A stretch of 43,405 nt of DNA from Dehalococcoidia bacterium UBA1222 (GCA_002309415.1 DBXC01000009.1:1-43405); one strand, 5' to 3'. Numbered from the stretch's first letter, positions 16,141 through 25,471 are shown. Numbers and translations: made by a program. Notes: generated by a model not told the origin, from the sequence alone.

Positions 16141-16170
16141 AGTATAATACGTATTTATACGTATTTTCAA
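16141..16170 (-). promoter_or_regulatory. hicAB promoter with palindromic operator
   Basis: On the minus strand TTGAAA (16170-16165) and TATACT (16146-16141) are 18 nt apart. The spacer is filled by an inverted repeat, AATACGTAT-AA-ATACGTATT (16146-16165), made of two ATACGTAT units that are each self-complementary. A ribbon-helix-helix HicB bound here would block RNA polymerase. Confidence 0.65.
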
Positions 16171-16212
16171 TCACGATCTTTAACCTATTTCTCTTTAATA
16201 CTAACAAGCGAA

Positions 16213-16241
16213 TTGGACATTTTTTCGAAATAATCTACACT
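16213..16241 (+). promoter_or_regulatory. Candidate promoter TTGGAC-N17-TACACT
   Basis: TTGGAC (16213-16218) and TACACT (16236-16241) with a 17-nt spacer lie about 40 nt before the amidohydrolase ATG. Confidence 0.4.
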
Positions 16242-16282
16242 ATTGGGGTACGTAACTTGGATAACGATAGGAAACTGACAAC

Positions 16283-17080
16283 ATGATCATCGATTCACAT
16301 ACACATATCTATCCCGATAAGATCGCTGAACGAGCCGTAATCGGCATCGGCACTTTTTATAATGTCGATGTCCCCAACAAGGGCACCATCGACGACCTTC
16401 TCTTCGTTTCCGAAAGAGCCGGTGTAGATAAGTGTTTAGTCTGTTCCGTTGCCACCAAGGCCGAACAGGTAAAATCTATCAATGATTTCATCGCCAGTGC
16501 CGTAAATGCACATCCCGACAAGTTCTACGGTTTTGGATCCATCTTCCCGGGTGCTGAAGACATGGCAGAACAGGTCGATGCTCTCATCGAACGCGGTCTG
16601 CATGGCATTAAACTCCATCCCGACTGCCAGAAGTTCAACTGCGACAATGAAGATGCAATGGCTCTTTATTCCGCAGTTAACGGCAGAGTCCCCATCCTGT
16701 TCCATGCCGGAGACTACAGAACTGACTACTCCAGTCCTGAAAGGCTTTTGAGAGTCAGCAAAGAACATCCCGAACTGGATATGATCCTGGCCCATTTCGG
16801 AGGCTGGGGAATCTGGGGAAGCCATGCTGAAGAACTGGCAAAATGCCCCAATGTCTGGGTCGATATGTCTTCATCCCAGCAGTTCACTGATGCAGAGACT
16901 GTCTTCAGACTCATAAAACTTTACGGTTCTGAACGAGTCTTCTTCGGTTCTGATTACCCCATGTGGGATTCAAAAGATGAGCTGGCACTTCTCAGAAAAC
17001 TGAATCTTTCTGATGAAGAACTGGAAAACATCTATCACAGAAGTTTTGAGAAGTTCATCTCAAAATACGTGAAGGAATAA
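16283..17080 (+). CDS. Amidohydrolase family (PF04909-type) metal-dependent hydrolase
   Basis: The 265-aa protein shows the TIM-barrel metal sites of the amidohydrolase superfamily: DSHTHIYP at the start (His6, His8), then GIKLHPD, LFHAGD, LAHFGG and FGSDYPMW with the catalytic Asp. It has the usual length of small amidohydrolase-2 proteins. The family includes decarboxylases and hydrolases, and the substrate cannot be told. It is a single gene convergent with the small membrane protein gene. A 7-bp palindrome (AGGAATA/TATTCCT, 17073-17090) overlaps both stop codons. Confidence 0.85.
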   Translation: MIIDSHTHIYPDKIAERAVIGIGTFYNVDVPNKGTIDDLLFVSERAGVDKCLVCSVATKAEQVKSINDFIASAVNAHPDKFYGFGSIFPGAEDMAEQVDALIERGLHGIKLHPDCQKFNCDNEDAMALYSAVNGRVPILFHAGDYRTDYSSPERLLRVSKEHPELDMILAHFGGWGIWGSHAEELAKCPNVWVDMSSSQQFTDAETVFRLIKLYGSERVFFGSDYPMWDSKDELALLRKLNLSDEELENIYHRSFEKFISKYVKE

Positions 17081-17082
17081 CT

Positions 17083-17379
17083 CTATTCCTGTCTGTTTCT
17101 GATCTTTGAAATGATCAGTCCGATCAAAAATCCCAGGAATGCTCCCAGGGCAAAAGTCCCTATGAAAAGCAGCAGGAATGCCGGTCCGAAACTCTTTACT
17201 ATGAAAGCACATCCGATCTCGCATCCGGCATAAACGACAAAGCTTCCGATGAGACAATAAAGTTCTTTCCTTGTGTCTTTGATGAAGAGACCGACGCCTA
17301 GGGCGATAAGGAAACCTCCGATGAGGAGGAAATACATATCGGAATCAAAAAGCTCATCCAATATAGGGAGATATCGCAT
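17083..17379 (-). CDS. Small membrane protein, three predicted helices
   Basis: The 98-aa protein has hydrophobic stretches at about 16-34, 43-62 and 65-90 and a basic end (KIRNRQE). The ATG at 17379 shares its A with the TGA of the response regulator gene (TGATG), a sign of translational coupling. A TTG one codon earlier is a less likely start. It is the third gene of the kinase-regulator operon and may be its target or an accessory membrane part. No family recognised. Confidence 0.7.
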   Translation of the reverse strand: MRYLPILDELFDSDMYFLLIGGFLIALGVGLFIKDTRKELYCLIGSFVVYAGCEIGCAFIVKSFGPAFLLLFIGTFALGAFLGFLIGLIISKIRNRQE

Positions 17380-18038
17380 CAAATGACATCATCCTCCAGC
17401 ATGGTATTGAGCACATAAAGGATCGCTTCACGGCGATTGGTGATACCCAGTTTGGAATAGATGCGGGTCACATAATTCTTAACCGTCTTCTCATTGATCT
17501 CCATGACTTCGGCGATGGTGGCATTGCTGCAACCCGAACCGATGAGGCTCAAAACGTTCTTCTCGCGGTCAGTGAGAGGATCGTGATAGTAAGTCGCAAT
17601 CTCCTTGATAGTCTCCTGCACTTCCTGTCCGAAGAATTCTTCCAAGGGAGGAATAAGTACATTCTTGCCGGCTGTGATCTGACGGATGGCGTCCACCATA
17701 CCGGCAGGAGAGAACTGCCCGTAAACAAGGTAGCCTTGGGCTCCGGCGTTGATGATATTGGCAAGGATTATGGGGTCATCGACAGATGTCATAGCAAGGA
17801 CCCTGACCGACGGATAGCGTTTCTTAACTTCGATCGTTGCCTGGATACCGTCCATGCCAGCCATACGGATATCCATCAGTATGATCTCAGCATCTTTGAG
17901 GACAGGAGAATCTAATAGTTCTGCACCGCTGGATGCTTCCCCAATGACATCGAAATCTTCTTCAGTCTCCAGTACGCCGCGAAGGCCTCTCCTGGCAACG
18001 AAGTTGTCATCGACGATAAAGAGCCTGGTCTTACTCAT
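17379..18038 (-). CDS. NarL/LuxR-type response regulator
   Basis: The 219-aa protein has a receiver domain (about 1-120) with Asp10, Asp11, the phospho-acceptor Asp56 (LMDIR) and Thr84. A LuxR helix-turn-helix follows (about 152-210, LTDREKNVLSLIGSGCSN). The conserved receiver Lys (normally in GYLXK) is replaced: the sequence is GYLVYG, with Tyr106 in its place. That Lys normally contacts the phosphoryl group, so activation may differ. The start at 18038 is chosen because AGAGGAAG precedes it and the receiver begins there. It overlaps the kinase gene by 8 nt (ATGAGTAA). Confidence 0.9.
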   Translation of the reverse strand: MSKTRLFIVDDNFVARRGLRGVLETEEDFDVIGEASSGAELLDSPVLKDAEIILMDIRMAGMDGIQATIEVKKRYPSVRVLAMTSVDDPIILANIINAGAQGYLVYGQFSPAGMVDAIRQITAGKNVLIPPLEEFFGQEVQETIKEIATYYHDPLTDREKNVLSLIGSGCSNATIAEVMEINEKTVKNYVTRIYSKLGITNRREAILYVLNTMLEDDVI

Positions 18039-19224
18039 TTTCTTCCTCTTTGGGCATCTCATCCCTACTCAAAGGTATCGCTATGCTGATCGATGAACCA
18101 CTGAAAGAGATCGTACCGTTATTGCTTTCGGTGCGTTCTTTCATGGACATCAGCCCTATCTTACCCTGTCGGACCAGAGCGTTAAAGTCAGTTTCACTGA
18201 ACCCTTTACCATTATCCGAGATCTTAAGTCCGATACTGTCATCTGCATATGCGATATCGACAGAAGCATGATCACCACCAGAGTGTTTTATGGAATTATG
18301 CAGTGCTTCATTGGTGATCTCGAGAATATCGTGACTTATCTTAAGCGGCAGCTTAGGACACTCCCCGCTCTCTTTAAGATCAACTTTGATCTTTCCCTGA
18401 TTGTTGATCTTGGCAATGAGCTTCGAGAGCTGCTCGGAAAGGTCTGCCAACTGGGAATCGTCTCTAAGATCCAAAATGGATGCCCGGATGTCGCGGCTCA
18501 GGTGCTGACAGACTTCCGCAAAGTAAAGAGTCTTTTCTTTGATATCATCAGGAGCGTCTTTGCTCAGAGCGTAGGCTTCAAGCGAAAGACCCTGCAAAGA
18601 TTTCAAGACGCCGTCATGAAGCTCATTGGACATGCGGTGACGTTCTTCGATGAGAGCCCTGTCACGAACGAGTTTTTCGGCAGTACGCCTCTGGTGTTTG
18701 GCGTTCCTGGAGACCATACCCACCATAAGTGAGATGAAACACATGATGCCGACATAGACCAGATAATCCTGGATGGTATAGGTAAAGCCCCATTCCTGAG
18801 CACCGTATTTCCAGATGCCCGCGATAAAGATGGCGCTGATGATATCCATGACGAGACTGCCCTTGAGGCCGAAGCGGACGGATGCCTCGACGACAGCCAG
18901 ATACATCACGACGATACTTCCGATATTGCCGTAAGACCCTACCGTAACAGCCATACAGGAAAGGACGGTGGTGTCCATGAGGAGCACGATGATACCCAGA
19001 AATCTCTGCTGTTTGATGGTAGTGCAGCGGCTGTTGAAAAAATAAACAAAAGCCGTGATGAGGAGAAGTGCGGCAACGACCAGAAGCGTCTGCAAAGAGA
19101 AGAGATGCTTATATAGGAACATCGTCAGGAGCGCAGCCGGAATATAGAGACTGCGTTGGTATACGAGCACGCGCTCGATACGCTTAGCTTCCTTGATCTC
19201 CTGCTCTTTGAAGTAATCGTTCAT
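18031..19224 (-). CDS. Membrane sensor histidine kinase (HisKA_3/NarX-like)
   Basis: The 397-aa protein has about five or six membrane segments (about 25-170), a HisKA_3 dimerisation helix with ERHRMSNELHDG (phospho-acceptor His203) and a HATPase domain with ITNEALHNSIKH (N box) and DNGKGF (337-342), ending near GLMSMKER. There is no separate extracellular sensor domain, so it probably senses the membrane or a small molecule through its helices. It heads the operon with the response regulator. A TATACT -10 lies 6 nt before its ATG. Confidence 0.92.
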   Translation of the reverse strand: MNDYFKEQEIKEAKRIERVLVYQRSLYIPAALLTMFLYKHLFSLQTLLVVAALLLITAFVYFFNSRCTTIKQQRFLGIIVLLMDTTVLSCMAVTVGSYGNIGSIVVMYLAVVEASVRFGLKGSLVMDIISAIFIAGIWKYGAQEWGFTYTIQDYLVYVGIMCFISLMVGMVSRNAKHQRRTAEKLVRDRALIEERHRMSNELHDGVLKSLQGLSLEAYALSKDAPDDIKEKTLYFAEVCQHLSRDIRASILDLRDDSQLADLSEQLSKLIAKINNQGKIKVDLKESGECPKLPLKISHDILEITNEALHNSIKHSGGDHASVDIAYADDSIGLKISDNGKGFSETDFNALVRQGKIGLMSMKERTESNNGTISFSGSSISIAIPLSRDEMPKEEENE

Positions 19225-19230
19225 GTCTTA

Positions 19231-19236
19231 AGTATA
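19231..19236 (-). promoter_or_regulatory. -10 box (TATACT) 6 nt before the kinase start
   Basis: On the minus strand TATACT is followed by TAAGAC and then the ATG at 19224. Transcription would begin at or beside the start codon. There is no Shine-Dalgarno sequence in the gap. Confidence 0.5.
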
Positions 19237-19249
19237 ACGCAATGGAACA

Positions 19250-19286
19250 AATAAAAAGACCTCCCGAGGGTGTCTCAGGAGGTCTT
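19250..19286 (-). terminator. Intrinsic terminator of the cca-secD-secF operon
   Basis: On the minus strand AAGACCTCC, a 13-nt loop and GGAGGTCTT form a 9-bp stem followed by TTTTTATTTG. It stops the secF transcript just before the kinase promoter. Confidence 0.88.
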
Positions 19287-19309
19287 CTGTAACAGGGGTT
19301 AATTAAGGA

Positions 19310-20221
19310 TTAGTCTTTCTTGCCGCCGGGGATAAGTCCTTTCCATTCCTTGTTTTCCCAAACGGTCAGGAGCTGTACAGCAAAGAAGATGGAGCTGTAG
19401 GTACCGAAGATGATACCGAGGAGCAGGACGACCAGGAAGTTTCGGATGGAGGAACCGACGAAGAACATCAATGCGATGACTGCGAGAGCAGTGGTGATAG
19501 AAGTGATCAAGGATCGGTTGATGGACTCGACGACGGAAGTGTTGGCGATAGTTGAGAAGTTAGCAGAGATCATGCGCTTCTTGTTCTCTCGGATTCGGTC
19601 AAACATAACGATCTTATCGTTGACGGAGTAACCAATGATGGAGAGGAGACCGGTGATGAACATGAGGTTGATCTCCCAGTTGCCGATACCACCGATAAGA
19701 GCAAAGACGCCGATGACCATGACGAGGTCCCAGATGAGGGCTGCGATGACACAGACACCATATCGGAAAGGTTTAGGCATTCGGCGGAATGCGAAGGTCA
19801 CATAGAGCAGGATACCGACTGCAGCGGCCAGGACTGCGAAGAGAGTAGCTCGGACAGTCTGGGCAGCGATAGTAGGTTCGATATTGGTGACACCATTCTC
19901 AGTGACTTTACCGTATTTGGCTTCGAGTTTGGACTCGATGTCATTGATGGTGGCGTTGTCGACCAGTGAGATCCTGATCTGGAAGTCACCGCTGGCAGTG
20001 GACTGGATGACGGCGTTGGAATAGCCGATATCAGACATTGCCGAACGAATGTCGCTCACTTCAAGAGCGGGAGAGTCTTCAAATCTTAAGGTCATCATGG
20101 TACCGCTGGTGAATTCGAGACCGGGCTGGAGGCCGAAGATGACCAAGAGGATGATGCTTACAACGAAAGCAACGATAGCTGCAGTGAGGAACTTGAAACG
20201 ATTCTTAACGATATTAAGCAT
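19310..20221 (-). CDS. secF: Protein translocase subunit SecF
   Basis: The 303-aa protein has an N-terminal membrane helix, the SecF periplasmic-type domain (GLEFTSGTMMTLRF near the start) and five C-terminal helices with VNDKIVMFDRIREN. SecDF uses the proton gradient to help SecYEG pull proteins across the membrane. The start at 20221 is set by a strong AGGAGGT six nt upstream. A longer frame to 20266 would have no such site. It overlaps the secD stop by 8 nt. Confidence 0.95.
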   Translation of the reverse strand: MLNIVKNRFKFLTAAIVAFVVSIILLVIFGLQPGLEFTSGTMMTLRFEDSPALEVSDIRSAMSDIGYSNAVIQSTASGDFQIRISLVDNATINDIESKLEAKYGKVTENGVTNIEPTIAAQTVRATLFAVLAAAVGILLYVTFAFRRMPKPFRYGVCVIAALIWDLVMVIGVFALIGGIGNWEINLMFITGLLSIIGYSVNDKIVMFDRIRENKKRMISANFSTIANTSVVESINRSLITSITTALAVIALMFFVGSSIRNFLVVLLLGIIFGTYSSIFFAVQLLTVWENKEWKGLIPGGKKD

Positions 20222-21524
20222 TGTTCTTACCTCCTGCAGGGCTGAAGAGCCAAGGTTTCTCGCCAAGCGGAGTCTTGATAACGAGGGACAGTAAAGTCCT
20301 CGTCACGAAGGTGGCTGTAAAGAGGGACACGATCACACCGATGAGCAGGGTGATGGCAAAGCCCTGGACGGAGGAACCGCCGGGGATGCTGGAACCCATG
20401 ATCGCCAGGATGATACAGGCGATGATGGTGGTGATGTTGGAGTCCCAGATGGCTGACCAGGCTCGGGAGAAACCGACCTGTGCAGCGGAAGGAAGAGTTC
20501 GCTTATTGGCAAGCTCTTCTTTCATTCGTTCAAAGATAAGAACATTGGCGTCGACGGCCATACCGATGGATACCACGAAACCGCCGATGGCTGCCAATGA
20601 AAGTGTGACACCGAAAAGTTTAAAGAGGGCAAACAGAATCGCAGCATAGAAGACCAATGCTACGGCTGAAACTGCACCGGGGATCTTATAGTAAGCAGTC
20701 ATGAAGAGCATGACCAGGATGGAACCGACGATAGCGGCCAATAAAGCCAGTCTGACGAAGTCAGCACCCAGAGTAGGTGAAACGACCTCGGAGTAGATGG
20801 GCTTCAGTGATACGGGCAGTCGTCCGGCGTTGAGCTGCTTTGAAAGAAGGGAAGCTTCCTCATAAGACATACCGGTGATCTGACCGGAAGTGGTGATGAC
20901 TGCCTGGACCGTAGGATCAGCCAGTTTGTTATCACCTTCGAAGATACCCAAAGGCTTGCCGAGGAGTCGAGTAGTGATCTGCTCGGAGAGCTTGGCACCG
21001 TCATCGGTGAAGTTGAAGATGAGGAGGACATGGCTGTACTCGTCCATACCGACATAGGTATTGTCCTTGAAGTAATTGGAGTTCAATACCACGGTCTCGC
21101 CATTGAGTTCACCGGTAGCCGGGATCCAGATGGTGTTGCCGTCAGCATCAGTGGACTGTTCTCGGAATTCGAGGAGAGCAGTACGTCCGATCTTTTCGAC
21201 TTCATCATCAGAGAGAGTAGCACCGGGAAGCTGGACCGCGATACGGTCGTTGCCCTGCTGTTCGATGACAGCTTCGGTGATACCGTAAGGATTAACTCGA
21301 TTCTCGAGTACGGATGTGATGCCTTTCATGACATCTTCGACGCTGTCAGAATCGATCTCGGAGAGATCGGCTTCATAGACAAGATATAGACCGCCTTGCA
21401 GATCAAGGCCGAGGACTACATCTTTCTTCCCCAGTACACCCTTGTGGATGGGGAAGACCACCAGCAATGCCAGGACAAGCACTGCCAGTATCAAAATGAC
21501 CCGCCAGTTATTCTTTTGTTTCAT
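20214..21524 (-). CDS. secD: Protein translocase subunit SecD
   Basis: The 436-aa protein has one N-terminal helix, the DLQGG motif (41-45) typical of SecD, a large extracytoplasmic domain and five C-terminal helices including AVDANVLIFERMKEE. It pairs with SecF to drive late steps of protein export. The ATG at 21524 has AGGGG five nt upstream. An in-frame TTG 15 nt earlier is a less likely start. It overlaps the end of cca by 17 nt. YajC, the usual partner, is encoded separately at 27931 after miaB. Confidence 0.95.
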   Translation of the reverse strand: MKQKNNWRVILILAVLVLALLVVFPIHKGVLGKKDVVLGLDLQGGLYLVYEADLSEIDSDSVEDVMKGITSVLENRVNPYGITEAVIEQQGNDRIAVQLPGATLSDDEVEKIGRTALLEFREQSTDADGNTIWIPATGELNGETVVLNSNYFKDNTYVGMDEYSHVLLIFNFTDDGAKLSEQITTRLLGKPLGIFEGDNKLADPTVQAVITTSGQITGMSYEEASLLSKQLNAGRLPVSLKPIYSEVVSPTLGADFVRLALLAAIVGSILVMLFMTAYYKIPGAVSAVALVFYAAILFALFKLFGVTLSLAAIGGFVVSIGMAVDANVLIFERMKEELANKRTLPSAAQVGFSRAWSAIWDSNITTIIACIILAIMGSSIPGGSSVQGFAITLLIGVIVSLFTATFVTRTLLSLVIKTPLGEKPWLFSPAGGKNNA

Positions 21525-23013
21525 TTTGCCCCTGTTCAATAATCTTATTTACATATTCCAGAGCATCGTCACGTCCGACTATCGTGCCTTCTGCCTGTAA
21601 TGTCAGGATCTTTTCCAAGAGTTCCCCTACTTCGGGACCCTTGGGTACGCCCAATCGGATCAAATCGTCCCCATCCAATAATTTAGGCAAAGGAGACCTT
21701 TTCAACTGATCCAATTCGTTGACTATACAATTGGTTATGTTACCATGCCAAACCCAGTTTGTTAAATTCAAGCCATCCCCAAAAGCCGCCAGGTCGTCGG
21801 CTAAACTGAAGTAAGCAGCATCCAGCGCTTCGTCTCCCAGATCACGGCAGTAACGGAATAAAGCCTTCTTAGAGGGAGGCGTGAATTCCTTGCCTTCCAC
21901 AGGACGTACCTGGGAGAGCTGTACGGGATGGAGATGATGTTCAACGAGCTTGACGACGATATCGGTCTCACGGGAACTGAAACGTAGACGTTTCATGATC
22001 TCCTTGGCGACTACGGCACCAACCTGGGGATGTCCGTAAAAACGGATCTTTCCTTCAGGGGTGATGACCTTCGTCTCAGGTTTTGAGATGTCATGTAAAA
22101 ATGCTGCGAGTTTAACGATATGACGGCGGGAACTGCCGTAGTTAACAGACTCGGTGAAATGATCTGCGATATCTTCGTTCCAGGGAACGGCGTCCAGGAC
22201 CGATTTATCGGCGTGTTTCCACTCCCCTTTCCTCAAAAGGAAATCGAAAGCATCCATGCTCTTGATGGAGTGAACGAAGACATTCCATTGCTGTTCGTCC
22301 GGCTGATCGGTAGTAAGAGTCGGCATCATCTCTGGGAAGATGTTTTCGATGACCTTCAATTTCAGCATCTCCTCAAAGTAATGAGAGGAATTGGTGAGAC
22401 CGAGGATCACGAGGAGCTCTTCACGGATGCGCTCTCCTGCACATTCTTTCAAGTGCACTGCATCCCGCTGGATCTGTTTCTTTGCGAGAATAGAAATGGT
22501 AAAACCCAGAGTTCCGGAAAGTCTGATACCGCGGAGGATACGGATGGGATCATCGCTGAAAGCGGTATCGGATACTGCCAGAAGTTTTTTATATTTGAGG
22601 TCTTTCTGACCATTGAAGATATCTAATAGCGTCTCATTGCGTCCCTTAAGAAAACCTTTCAGAGGGATAGCCATGGCGTTCACGGTAAAATCGCGGCGTT
22701 CCATGTCTTCTTCGATGGTGCCCTGATAATAAGCGACATCGAGGTGCCAGGTGTTATCTCTGGGAAGGATACGCATGATGCCGTGAGCTTCATCCAGCCA
22801 TATGGCTTTCAGATTATGGTCATCAGCAAATGCTTCGATCTCTGCAAAGGGAGTGGGTTTGATGGCGATATCGATATCGGAAGTCTGTTTATCTAAGAGG
22901 ATATCGCGGACAGTACCGCCGACGACATACGTTTCAGCTGATGAAAAACGAGTACTCCAGTCATTGAGGACCTTGATCTCAGTATCGTCGAGGTAGCGTT
23001 TGATATCGAACAT
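21508..23013 (-). CDS. cca: tRNA nucleotidyltransferase/poly(A) polymerase family with HD domain
   Basis: The 501-aa protein has the class II nucleotidyltransferase head: GGTVRD (32-37), DID metal site (46-48), the RRDFTVNAMA motif (107-116) and a DDPIRILRGIRL neck. An HD domain (HD at 307-308, in FLHDISKPET) follows. It adds or repairs the CCA end of tRNAs; the HD domain may act as a phosphatase or 2',3'-cyclic phosphodiesterase. Poly(A) polymerase activity cannot be excluded from sequence. It heads the cca-secD-secF operon and has a TGCTATCAT extended -10 nine nt before the ATG. Confidence 0.9.
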   Translation of the reverse strand: MFDIKRYLDDTEIKVLNDWSTRFSSAETYVVGGTVRDILLDKQTSDIDIAIKPTPFAEIEAFADDHNLKAIWLDEAHGIMRILPRDNTWHLDVAYYQGTIEEDMERRDFTVNAMAIPLKGFLKGRNETLLDIFNGQKDLKYKKLLAVSDTAFSDDPIRILRGIRLSGTLGFTISILAKKQIQRDAVHLKECAGERIREELLVILGLTNSSHYFEEMLKLKVIENIFPEMMPTLTTDQPDEQQWNVFVHSIKSMDAFDFLLRKGEWKHADKSVLDAVPWNEDIADHFTESVNYGSSRRHIVKLAAFLHDISKPETKVITPEGKIRFYGHPQVGAVVAKEIMKRLRFSSRETDIVVKLVEHHLHPVQLSQVRPVEGKEFTPPSKKALFRYCRDLGDEALDAAYFSLADDLAAFGDGLNLTNWVWHGNITNCIVNELDQLKRSPLPKLLDGDDLIRLGVPKGPEVGELLEKILTLQAEGTIVGRDDALEYVNKIIEQGQNETKE

Positions 23014-23022
23014 GCTTTAAAA

Positions 23023-23031
23023 ATGATAGCA
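23023..23031 (-). promoter_or_regulatory. Extended -10 (TGCTATCAT) before cca
   Basis: On the minus strand TGCTATCAT ends 9 nt before the cca ATG at 23013. The gap (TTTTTAAAG followed by C) has no Shine-Dalgarno sequence, so the mRNA would have almost no leader. Confidence 0.5.
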
Positions 23032-23042
23032 TATCGGGCACA

Positions 23043-25421
23043 TCAAATTCCCAAAGGATCTACGTTTATGGACCATCCTTTAGGTATAAAAATATTTACT
23101 AGAAGAGACGTGAAGTTCCCGCGTAAAGTCAGTTCGTATCGATAGAGACCATGACGTCTTGCAATGAATGGTACGGTCGGCCCCAGTATCTCGAGAGCGA
23201 TGCCTTTGGATGCCGCTACTTTGAGAAGTTTATTCTTAAAAGACTGCATATCATTGATGATTTCTTCTTCGTTATGGCTCTCAGCGGAGATGACAGCCAG
23301 TTTGGAGAACGGAGGATAGTTCATCTTTCTACGGAGCTCGATCTCCTGCTCATAAAAACTCTTATAATCCGACGTCACTGAAGTACGGATAGCGTAATTC
23401 TCAGGTGCATAGGACTGAACAATGACAGTACCGCGTTTTTCTCCGCGTCCTGCCCTGCCGGCCGCCTGGGAGATCAGCTGGAAAGTCCTTTCGCATGCCC
23501 GAAAATCCGGTAAGTTCAAAGCCATATCGGCGCTGACGACACCGACCAGAGTGACATTCGGAAAGTGAAGTCCCTTAGCGATAGCCTGAGTACCGATGAG
23601 GATATCCACTTCATGTCCCAGCATCTTCTTCATGAGACCATCGACCGCATCTTTTTCACGGGCGGCATCGCTGTCCCAGCGCATGCATCTGGCTTCAGGG
23701 AAGAGTTTCTGGATCTCTCTTTCAACAGTCTGAGTGCCAATACCACGGGTATCAAGCTTTCCCTTTCCGCATCCCGGGCACATGACCGGCATCTTCTTTT
23801 TGGCATTGCATCTGTGACAGAGCATGATGTCCTTATCCGAGTGATAGGTCATGGAGATATTGCAGGATGTGCATTTGACTACATATCCGCACTCCCTGCA
23901 CTGTACGAACTGTCCGTCGCCTCTGCGATTTAAGAACAGGATAATCTGCTCTTTTCTGTCCAGAGCATCCTTCATCTCCTTCTGTAAGATACGGGAGAAG
24001 ATGGAACGGTTGCCGGCTTTCGCTTCTTTTCGCATATCGCAGATGGCATAGCGTAACCCGGTACCTTTTGAACCGTTGATACGCTCGGGAAGAGTCAGAA
24101 GCTTATAGCGTTTACGCATAGCGGCGTAATAAGTCGTGACATCGGGAGTGGCACTCCCCAGTACCAGTACACAGCCGGTAGCCTTACAGAGAGTCTCGGC
24201 GATACGGGTCACATGATACGGAGGATTACCTTCTGTCTGTTTATAGGTGTATTCGTGTTCTTCATCGACGATGACGAGTCCCAGATCCGAGACCGGAGAG
24301 AAGATGGCACTTCTGGCGCCGATGACGATATCGCATTTTTCTTTCTTGATCTGACGCCACTGATCGTAACGTTCACCAAGCGTCATGCCGCTGTGAGTGA
24401 CGGCGACACGGCCCGGAAAACGCATGGAAAAGAGTCGTACAATCTGGGAAGTCAGAGTTATCTCAGGAACTAATACTATGACGCGTTTTCCCTTATTAAG
24501 AGCTTCTTCGGCGGCACGGAGATAGACTTCTGTTTTACCGGATCCCGTTACACCATGAAGGAGATACTTTGCTCCCTTTTGTTCTGCGATGCCGGAACTT
24601 ATCTCATCTAAAGCATGTTTCTGATAAGGAGTCAGTTCAAATCTGAGTTTCTGAGTGGACGGGATCGAAATAGAACCTCTGATCACTTCTCGCATCTCAA
24701 AGGAAATAAAACCCTTTTCGCAGAGGGAGCCTGCAGCAGCAGATGTAAATCCCTGCTCTTTCAGTTCAGACGATGGAACATGTTTCTTTTCATATAAATA
24801 GGTAAGGAGATTCTTCTGGGAAGCAGAGCGCTTCAGTGAAGAAACAGCTGCTTCAAAAGATGCATCATCGAGCGAACAATCGTACCAGCGTTCGTACTTG
24901 GGGCGTATCCTGGGAACATCCAGACGGAATTCTTTTCTGAGAAGTTTCTTCCCCAGCATGGAATTGATGAGGTCTTTTTCGTAGGACTTCAGGACAGAAC
25001 GCACGTCTGTCGGAGTTCGGAGGAGCTTGATGACTTCCATCTCCAAAGGATCTTCGGAATATGCACCCTGCACAGAATATATATATTGAAGGGACTTCCT
25101 GCTGAATCCGGGAGGCAAGAAGAGAGACAGAGCCTGAAATAACGATGAACGGTAGTAGTTAGAAATGAGGATAGCGAGCTTAATCTGCTGCTTAGTTAAA
25201 GTCGGTTCGTCACCGACGATACCGATGATGTCACGTGTCGCTTCCACGGCCGGGATATTGGTAAGTCCCACAACGATGCCCTGCAACGTCCTAGGACCGA
25301 AGGGGACGATGACGGCATGACCGACTTTGACGTCCATTCCCACAGGGATGGAATAGGAAAACGATCCCTCCCGTAAGACTACAGGAGCATCCACACAGAC
25401 ATCGGCATACTTCATGTTCAT
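23043..25421 (-). CDS. priA: Primosomal protein N' (replication restart helicase PriA)
   Basis: The 792-aa protein has an N-terminal 3'-DNA-binding domain (about 1-110), Walker A TGSGKT (292-297), a DEEH box in VIVDEEHEYTYKQ, and paired zinc clusters (CRECGYVVKCTSC and, further on, CHRC and CPGC). The motif near GTQAIAKGLHFPNVTLVG has Leu-His where many PriA proteins have His-Asp. PriA reloads the replisome at stalled forks. Starts at 25421 and 25415 are both possible. A TATAAT -10 lies only 8 nt upstream of the first. Confidence 0.94.
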   Translation of the reverse strand: MNMKYADVCVDAPVVLREGSFSYSIPVGMDVKVGHAVIVPFGPRTLQGIVVGLTNIPAVEATRDIIGIVGDEPTLTKQQIKLAILISNYYRSSLFQALSLFLPPGFSRKSLQYIYSVQGAYSEDPLEMEVIKLLRTPTDVRSVLKSYEKDLINSMLGKKLLRKEFRLDVPRIRPKYERWYDCSLDDASFEAAVSSLKRSASQKNLLTYLYEKKHVPSSELKEQGFTSAAAGSLCEKGFISFEMREVIRGSISIPSTQKLRFELTPYQKHALDEISSGIAEQKGAKYLLHGVTGSGKTEVYLRAAEEALNKGKRVIVLVPEITLTSQIVRLFSMRFPGRVAVTHSGMTLGERYDQWRQIKKEKCDIVIGARSAIFSPVSDLGLVIVDEEHEYTYKQTEGNPPYHVTRIAETLCKATGCVLVLGSATPDVTTYYAAMRKRYKLLTLPERINGSKGTGLRYAICDMRKEAKAGNRSIFSRILQKEMKDALDRKEQIILFLNRRGDGQFVQCRECGYVVKCTSCNISMTYHSDKDIMLCHRCNAKKKMPVMCPGCGKGKLDTRGIGTQTVEREIQKLFPEARCMRWDSDAAREKDAVDGLMKKMLGHEVDILIGTQAIAKGLHFPNVTLVGVVSADMALNLPDFRACERTFQLISQAAGRAGRGEKRGTVIVQSYAPENYAIRTSVTSDYKSFYEQEIELRRKMNYPPFSKLAVISAESHNEEEIINDMQSFKNKLLKVAASKGIALEILGPTVPFIARRHGLYRYELTLRGNFTSLLVNIFIPKGWSINVDPLGI

Positions 25422-25429
25422 CGCTTTAG

Positions 25430-25435
25430 ATTATA
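25430..25435 (-). promoter_or_regulatory. -10 box (TATAAT) 8 nt before priA
   Basis: On the minus strand a perfect TATAAT is followed by CTAAAGCG and the ATG. No clear -35 and no Shine-Dalgarno sequence are seen, which again suggests a very short leader. Confidence 0.45.
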
Positions 25436-25471
25436 TATTAAGGAACGAGCCAAAAACTAAAAGGAAACAGT

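Noticed and set aside
22120..22626. Open frame of about 168 codons opposite cca
   Set aside because: Entirely antisense to a clear housekeeping gene and without any family features.
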